64,000 bases of DNA from Salinicoccus halodurans (GTDB lineage Bacteria > Bacillota > Bacilli > Staphylococcales > Salinicoccaceae): assembly GCF_900114445.1 (NCBI RefSeq), contig NZ_FOTB01000001.1, forward strand, positions 775,713 to 839,712. The letters run 5' to 3'. The position numbers and the translations under genes are program-made. Position 1 is the stretch's first letter, and the number at the start of each line of letters is the position of its first letter. The notes under the pieces are model-generated. The model worked only from the letters and a program-made list of their open reading frames with translations, was not told the origin of the DNA and ran no database searches. Below are positions 59,633 through 64,000 of this stretch, in pieces.

Positions 59633-59660
59633 AGCCACCTCTATGGGTGGCTTTTCTTTT
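59633..59660. terminator. terminator after the lipoprotein gene
   Basis: AGCCACC pairs with GGTGGCT, followed by TTTCTTTT; it also overlaps the stop of the converging small gene. Confidence 0.8.
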
Positions 59661-59880
59661 ATCTAAACTGCGAATTCAACAATGTTTCACTCAATTCAAA
59701 AGCTGTCAGCATACCGGTTACCTGGCCAGGCACATCATTGATATCTGCGTAATAATTATCAATCTGGTTATTCTTCATCGTGTAGTATACAGTATCATCT
59801 CTATCAATGTTTCCTGTTACCATATCATGCAGCAAATTTTGGTTCAGTAAGATGTACGCAACGTTTATATGTAATTCCAT
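59659..59880 (-). CDS. small protein encoded after yolD, hypothetical
   Basis: The 73-residue soluble protein begins MELHINVAYILLNQNLLHDM and ends AFELSETLLNSQFR. AGGAGAG lies 7 bases before the ATG. It starts 48 bases after the yolD stop on the same strand, so it is probably in the SOS-controlled yolD transcript. The family is not recognised. Its place suggests a small accessory of the YolD/UvrX damage response, by context only. Confidence 0.65.
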   Translation of the reverse strand: MELHINVAYILLNQNLLHDMVTGNIDRDDTVYYTMKNNQIDNYYADINDVPGQVTGMLTAFELSETLLNSQFR

Positions 59881-59928
59881 ATCATCACTCTCCTACTTTG
59901 AGTATACACATGGATCGGATAAATACCA

Positions 59929-60306
59929 TCAAATTATTTCGTAGATGTGTTTGAATTGCACATGAATCGCTTCGCGTCCTTTGCTGACGACCACCATACC
60001 CGCCTTATCTGCTATGTACTCAATGCGGCATTCCAGTTGCACCTCATAGCCGTCGTTCCAGTATCGGAGTACGACAGTCTCACCTCTTGATCTGCGCAGT
60101 TCTTCTTCTAGTCTCACAAGTGTTTCATTATCATGGGTAGGTGCAGGTACTTTGGCATTCTCCTCTATCATCTCGGCCACACGCTCATACTGTTCCGGCA
60201 TCGTGGCAAACGGCTGCCACTTGATCATGCCTCTGCCCTGCGGGATGTTGGAGTCCAACTCTGACGGATCCATTTCTCTGTAGTCGAGTTTTTCATTTAC
60301 TCTCAT
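59929..60306 (-). CDS. YolD-like family protein
   Basis: The 125-residue protein has the YolD core RGMIKWQPFATMPEQYERVAEM and a C-terminal beta-rich half (TVVLRYWNDGYEVQLECRIEYI). YolD-like proteins are normally encoded beside UvrX-type Y-family polymerases. Here the polymerase is at 17969-19231, 41 kb away, and both genes have LexA boxes. AGAGGAG is 8 bases before ATG 60306; an upstream GTG at 60315 is part of that region. The proposed promoter has the LexA box inside its spacer. Confidence 0.88.
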   Translation of the reverse strand: MRVNEKLDYREMDPSELDSNIPQGRGMIKWQPFATMPEQYERVAEMIEENAKVPAPTHDNETLVRLEEELRRSRGETVVLRYWNDGYEVQLECRIEYIADKAGMVVVSKGREAIHVQFKHIYEII

Positions 60307-60329
60307 GATAATCACTCCTCTTAGGAATG

Positions 60330-60358
60330 ATTATATAGAACATACGTTCGTGTTGTAA
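60330..60358 (-). promoter_or_regulatory. yolD promoter with embedded LexA box
   Basis: On the reverse strand TTACAA (60358-60353), 17-base spacer, TATAAT (60335-60330). The spacer contains CGAACGTATGTTCT (60350-60337), 9 of 10 matches to CGAAC-N4-GTTCG. LexA bound here would block RNA polymerase directly. Confidence 0.85.
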
Positions 60359-60415
60359 AGCTATATAATAGAAGTATAATTTTAATGTGAGTACAAAGTG
60401 TAAGGGAGGAATAAG

Positions 60416-61201
60416 ATGTTTAGTTTTGATTTCACTTTTTTAAATAGCGGTTTACCAGTTGCTGACATAATAATCGGGGGTTTAACAGTAGCTGGAACAG
60501 CTTTAGCTACCTTTTTAGCAGCTAAATATACCGGAAAAAATGCCAATGATATCGCAGACAAAAATAATAAACATCAAAGAAAGCTACAAGAAGACCTTTT
60601 GAAAGAGGAAAGTTTGAATCAATTATTAATTTCTTACAATAACCTTTTTCATTATATAGAGTCATTTTACGATGAACATAATGATCAAATAAGAATAAAC
60701 TCCTTGAATATTAATTACGATTGGCACAGAGTAGAAAATCAAAATGAAATGGAAAACTATATTAACGATGCCAGTATAACTTTAAAAGGATTGAATGATT
60801 TAGGCAATGTGGTTATCAATCAAGTGAAAGATTTACAAGGCCTTGAAACTCAGGTTAATAATAATTTGTTGAAATGTAAAAAATATTTTAACGAAGAGGA
60901 ATATCAGAAATTAGAAAGTAAGTTATACGGCACCGTTAGGAGTTTTAAGTATATTTTAAGAGATGGTTCAGTGCTTTCAGGTACAAAAAATTTATCTATC
61001 AGAGGGATGGGCTTGCATCTCATACATTTATATAACAGGGCCACATACATAAAATATAAAATTAATAATCCTGAAATGAAACATGATGACGGCGGTTTAA
61101 TTTTAGAAACTCCTCCACTGCTCAGCTATAAGTGGTGCTACGAAAATGACTTAACCATACGACCCATATTAGAAAATGCGGTAAACAGCACTAATATATA
61201 A
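60416..61201 (+). CDS. AT-rich hypothetical protein with N-terminal membrane helix and coiled coil
   Basis: The 261-residue protein has one membrane helix near the N-terminus (about 13-37, ADIIIGGLTVAGTALATFLA). Then comes a charged, helical, coiled-coil-prone region (KHQRKLQEDLLKEESLNQLL) and a long helical body. No enzyme motif is visible. GGGAGG precedes the ATG. Base composition (about 30% GC by eye) is well below the core genes, suggesting horizontal acquisition. It is divergent from yolD and convergent with the cassette at 61384-63376. Confidence 0.7.
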   Translation: MFSFDFTFLNSGLPVADIIIGGLTVAGTALATFLAAKYTGKNANDIADKNNKHQRKLQEDLLKEESLNQLLISYNNLFHYIESFYDEHNDQIRINSLNINYDWHRVENQNEMENYINDASITLKGLNDLGNVVINQVKDLQGLETQVNNNLLKCKKYFNEEEYQKLESKLYGTVRSFKYILRDGSVLSGTKNLSIRGMGLHLIHLYNRATYIKYKINNPEMKHDDGGLILETPPLLSYKWCYENDLTIRPILENAVNSTNI

Positions 61202-61258
61202 TTAAGTTAGATCAGCCGTGTTGGACTCAAAATCCAGCTCCTATTAATAAATACACGC

Positions 61259-61296
61259 AAAAAAGCCACCCTCTACACTGGGATAGAGAGTGGCGT
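61259..61296 (-). terminator. terminator of the AT-rich three-gene cassette
   Basis: On the reverse strand GCCACTCTCT pairs with AGAGGGTGGC, followed by a T run, about 90 bases after the last stop. Confidence 0.75.
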
Positions 61297-61383
61297 GCCT
61301 AAAGTTATAGGGAAATATTTAGACGATTCACATTTTAATGCAGTTTTCATGGGATGTAAAGTGGTCTATCTTCAATATATTAA

Positions 61384-62280
61384 TCAGTGTATTTTTTGTT
61401 CAATTTTATCTACTACTTCTTTACCTATATCCATCTTAAATTGATGCAAATCCCACTCATCTTTTGTATATATAGCACTTAATTTAGGTAATACTACTAA
61501 CATCACATCAAAAATTATTTTTGCCATAGATTCATACTTAGCTAATTCATCATAATCACCCTCATATTCAGAAAAAGAAATTTTTAAATTTCCATTTTGA
61601 TATAAATCTACAGAGAATTTATGCGTATTATACTTAATCATGACTTTAACTCTATTAATTCTTTCTGATTCAAAAATGAAGGTAAGGGTACTTAATAAAT
61701 TTAAGACTTCACTGCCAATACCCGTGACATGAGCTAAGGAATTCGAATTTCCTCCTCTATAACCTTCGATACTTTCTATTATTATTTCTTCTTCACTATC
61801 TCTGCCATTTAGCACAACATGAAATAACCATAAATAAAAATCTTTAACAAGTAAGAGATTAATGTTATTTAACTCTATCTCATTTCTTCCTTCATAACCC
61901 AAGAGGTTCCTTATTAACGTTTTGCCAGCTGTATCCTTACTACTTTTATTAATAATATATTGAGTAATACTTTCGTTTGTTAAAACAAAAATATGTAAAT
62001 CAGTTATACTAATTCTAACTTCTCGATTCCGATCATCTTCAAAGCCTGTATTAATATCTTCTCGATATAAATGATAAACTTTATAACGATAATTCGATTC
62101 GTTCATGCTATAGTTTTTTATTTCAGTTACAGCTTCAAATGTATTGATTAAAGTTTCTTCAACAAAATGCGGCTCATTTCTTGTTTCACTTTTACATTTA
62201 CTATCAAGCTGTTGAATAATATCATCGAATACTTTAATTTCATTATCAGTGTATTTTGAAAAACTGTACGAACTTCTCAT
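61384..62280 (-). CDS. hypothetical protein, third gene of AT-rich cassette
   Basis: This 298-residue soluble protein is mixed alpha/beta, beginning SYSFSKYTDNEIKVFDDIIQ. A central region reads VRISITDLHIFVLTNESITQ and a later one VMIKYNTHKFSVDLYQNGNL. No known catalytic motif is visible. Its ATG overlaps the stop of the second gene (62280/62277), showing tight coupling. GC is about 25-28% by eye. I recognise no family. Its size and position suggest an effector or cytosolic partner of the membrane protein before it; that is inference. Confidence 0.72.
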   Translation of the reverse strand: MRSSYSFSKYTDNEIKVFDDIIQQLDSKCKSETRNEPHFVEETLINTFEAVTEIKNYSMNESNYRYKVYHLYREDINTGFEDDRNREVRISITDLHIFVLTNESITQYIINKSSKDTAGKTLIRNLLGYEGRNEIELNNINLLLVKDFYLWLFHVVLNGRDSEEEIIIESIEGYRGGNSNSLAHVTGIGSEVLNLLSTLTFIFESERINRVKVMIKYNTHKFSVDLYQNGNLKISFSEYEGDYDELAKYESMAKIIFDVMLVVLPKLSAIYTKDEWDLHQFKMDIGKEVVDKIEQKIH

Positions 62281-62918
62281 CTAACTCCCCCTTGCATAAA
62301 TGTTATTGATTCAACTTTTAATTTATAACAGCTTCTTCTTTTCTTCTCAAATAGTAACTTATTTCTATTTCTTCCTTCGTAATTACTGGCTACTATCCCT
62401 TTAATATTTTCGCCAAACCATTGTTCATCGACAGGTGTTTTAATTCTATTAAGATAAATAACAAATGCGTTTTCATCTTCATCAAATTCTATAATCTGCG
62501 AATTTGTTTCATTTTGATAATGAATCCATTCGGGTTTATTTAAAATTATAACTTTTTCTTTGTTAAATCTTTTGTTTACTTTGATCTCAAAATATATATT
62601 TTGATATGATGCAGAATCATCTACTGGATCTCCCAAAGTAATCTCTTCAGACTGTACTTTTTCACTACGAATATCAATATGTACTTCTCTATAAAAAACA
62701 TCTAGTAGTATAGACAACACAACATTCATAAAATATACAATTATCGGCAAAATTATAGTGACATCAAAAGAAAGCCCCATCTCCATTGAAAGGTCTTTGA
62801 AAAAATAACAAAAAAATGAGAAATTATAACGGAAATGCAAAATTAGTATTATAAGTCCTGCAATGAATGTAAATAAAAAATTGGGGTAATTTAGAAGTTC
62901 TTTTTTTGTTCTCTTCAT
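62277..62918 (-). CDS. hypothetical membrane protein, second gene of AT-rich cassette
   Basis: The 213-residue protein has two N-terminal hydrophobic helices (about 11-36 and 47-70), then a soluble domain of about 140 residues, mostly beta-strand, with YQNIYFEIKVNKRFNKEKVI and ENAFVIYLNRIKTP. The soluble part would face the cytosol. A basic cluster (FEKKRRSCYKLKVES) is near the end. It shares its first base with the stop of the first gene and overlaps the third. No family is recognised. Confidence 0.72.
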   Translation of the reverse strand: MKRTKKELLNYPNFLFTFIAGLIILILHFRYNFSFFCYFFKDLSMEMGLSFDVTIILPIIVYFMNVVLSILLDVFYREVHIDIRSEKVQSEEITLGDPVDDSASYQNIYFEIKVNKRFNKEKVIILNKPEWIHYQNETNSQIIEFDEDENAFVIYLNRIKTPVDEQWFGENIKGIVASNYEGRNRNKLLFEKKRRSCYKLKVESITFMQGGVR

Positions 62919-63376
62919 TATAATAAAGAAAACTCTATTACTTTCTTTATTATCACTTTGTCTTCTGCTTGATTAAATTTTATAATTCCATTTGCTAAAA
63001 CTTCGAAATACACGTTTTCATATTTACATTTAATACTTTGTATATCTATTGAGTCTTCATCACTATGATATATTAAATTTGAAATTTCAATAATTTCATT
63101 ATCTCTCATCTTTTCATTAATCTGCTCTACTTTGTTATTAATTTGTACTTGTTCTTTGCCTCCATCGTATAGATCTTCACTCAATTTTATAAATGAGATT
63201 ATACCTTTTGACTCATGAACAGTTTGTAAAATTTTAACCATTTTAGCACTAGTGACTATTAATTGCATATATTTTTGTTTTATATAATCTTTTATAAATT
63301 CTGAATAACTGATCTGATGAGGGAAATAGTCTATTAAAAATATTTCATTGGATTTCTTAAATATTTTACAATACAT
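62918..63376 (-). CDS. hypothetical protein, first gene of AT-rich cassette
   Basis: The 152-residue protein begins MYCKIFKKSNEIFLIDYFPH, followed by a helical stretch (YSEFIKDYIKQKYMQLIVTS) and a C-terminal half of beta character (YENVYFEVLANGIIKFNQAE). The C-terminal pattern recalls the YQNIYFEIKVN stretch of the second gene product, so the two soluble domains may be related. GGGAGG precedes the ATG. It is the first gene of three with one-base and four-base overlaps. No family is recognised. Confidence 0.7.
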   Translation of the reverse strand: MYCKIFKKSNEIFLIDYFPHQISYSEFIKDYIKQKYMQLIVTSAKMVKILQTVHESKGIISFIKLSEDLYDGGKEQVQINNKVEQINEKMRDNEIIEISNLIYHSDEDSIDIQSIKCKYENVYFEVLANGIIKFNQAEDKVIIKKVIEFSLL

Positions 63377-63511
63377 TTAATCATTCCCTCCCGAAATTAA
63401 GTTCGTATAAATTTAAGTATACCCTATTTACCTGTAGTTGATACCCCAAAAAGGTAAATAATTACCCCTGATTAATAAATTATCATTAATTATATTTAGC
63501 ACCAAACCTGC

Positions 63512-63571
63512 TATAATCATATATGGAATATAACTTTAGCTGGTGCAGCGGAAACTGCATCAGCTTTTTTT
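63512..63571 (+). ncRNA. possible very short RNA: extended -10 promoter followed by a terminator hairpin
   Basis: TGCTATAAT (extended -10, TATAAT at 63512-63517) is followed at once by a strong hairpin AGCTGGTGCAG / CTGCATCAGCT with seven T (63538-63571), on the plus strand. No plus-strand gene precedes it. Transcription would give an RNA of about 50 bases. It may instead be a stray terminator. Confidence 0.35.
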
Positions 63572-63643
63572 ATGTATCCCGCCCTCCCGGACGGGTGCAG
63601 ATAGCACACAAGTGCATGTGTACATATATGTTAGTGGATCAGC

Positions 63644-63835
63644 TTACTTCTTAATAATCACTTGTCCATTCTCATCTAACAGTGGCGTTACCCCGCCAGC
63701 TGTACCGCCCCAGGCATACAAATACTGCACTCCAGTTTCCTTGTCTGTAATAACATGGCATAAGATCCCACCATCGGATTTAACTTGCTCTGTTTCAAAT
63801 CTTGATTCCTTAGATTCACTGCTTTTACCAAACAT
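63644..63835 (-). CDS. DUF6440-family small protein
   Basis: The 63-residue protein has the DUF6440 layout: SRFETEQVKSDGGILCHVIT, DKETGVQYLYAWGGTAGGVT and PLLDENGQVIIKK. AAAGGAGG precedes the ATG by 8 bases. A frameshifted paralogue lies at 58355-58545, and the two bracket the AT-rich accessory genes. Function of the family is unknown; members are common in Firmicutes accessory DNA. Confidence 0.85.
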   Translation of the reverse strand: MFGKSSESKESRFETEQVKSDGGILCHVITDKETGVQYLYAWGGTAGGVTPLLDENGQVIIKK

Positions 63836-63947
63836 TAGCTAGAACCTCCTTTACTATTACGGCAATCATAATATAGTATATGTATCCTCCCCTGGGACCG
63901 TCAATAATTATGTGTAAATGAAGGCATGCCTTTTCTTGTAGTGTGCA

Positions 63948-64000
63948 TTACCCGCTGAACATTTCAGCTAATTCTGCACGGGCCTGGTCAAAACCAATAT
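63948..64000 (-). CDS. C-terminal end of a gene cut by the window edge
   Basis: The reverse strand reads IGFDQARAELAEMFSG and stops with TAA at 63950-63948. Only the last 16-17 codons are in the window, too few to name a family. Confidence 0.45.
   Translation of the reverse strand, partial: IGFDQARAELAEMFSG

Noticed and set aside
61222..61236. TGGACTCAAAATCCA as part of a tRNA-Leu(CAA) gene or attachment site
   Set aside because: It matches only an anticodon arm; no D-arm, T-arm or acceptor stem is found around it. An att core remains possible but unsupported.

Overview
This 64 kb window looks like a chromosomal segment from a low-to-moderate GC Gram-positive coccus of the Staphylococcaceae, most likely a halotolerant relative such as Salinicoccus, Jeotgalicoccus or Nosocomiicoccus; the genus is an inference. 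Support comes from the side-by-side femA and femB peptidoglycan genes, from a block mscL - opuD - acnA - HesB-like - plsY - parE - parC - alsT and a block tig - clpX - engB - hemAXCDBL that match the Staphylococcus order as I remember it, and from staphylococcal-type aspartokinase and CvfB. Two BCCT osmolyte transporters fit salt tolerance. Most genes are on the minus strand. Several starts are TTG or GTG, chosen by Shine-Dalgarno spacing.

Layout. 0-3.5 kb: lysine/diaminopimelate operon lysC-asd-dapA-dapB (dapB cut by the window edge) behind a lysine riboswitch. 3.5-9.4 kb: ABC-F ATPase, sirtuin, CvfB, a broken small membrane gene, PepF and a small membrane protein. 9.7-12.4 kb: an accessory patch with a serine recombinase and a divergent BCCT transporter. 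12.5-16.7 kb: an L7/L12-like membrane protein and three FemABX genes in tandem. 16.9-24.6 kb: a SatD/DUF3307 pair (DUF3307 decayed), a UvrX-type polymerase with a LexA box, a half-length Spo0M, a CDF transporter, an LCP ligase, a DUF1002 protein and a MarR/NamA pair. 24.7-36.9 kb: alsT, topoisomerase IV (parE with a LexA-like box), plsY, acnA, opuD, mscL. 36.9-45.9 kb: two divergent YfcC-type carriers, valS-folC under a T-box, an AbrB-type membrane protein and a membrane-anchored cytochrome c. 45.9-57.1 kb: haem biosynthesis operon, engB, clpX, tig, a TPR-like protein and a Nudix hydrolase. 57.2-64 kb: an acyltransferase, then an accessory region.

The accessory region (about 58.3-63.9 kb) is the least explained part. 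It has a frameshifted DUF6440 gene at one end and an intact DUF6440 paralogue at the other. Between them are an acidic lipoprotein, an SOS-controlled YolD gene with a small partner, an AT-rich membrane/coiled-coil gene, and a tightly overlapping three-gene AT-rich cassette (61384-63376) that matches no family I recognise. This cassette is the best candidate here for an undescribed system.

Three LexA-type boxes (uvrX, parE, yolD) tie together genes up to 41 kb apart and suggest a common SOS response. Other regulatory elements seen are a lysine riboswitch, a T-box, a terminator hairpin overlapping the alsT ribosome binding site, a MarR-type palindrome before namA, and a repeat/palindrome cluster between femA and satD.
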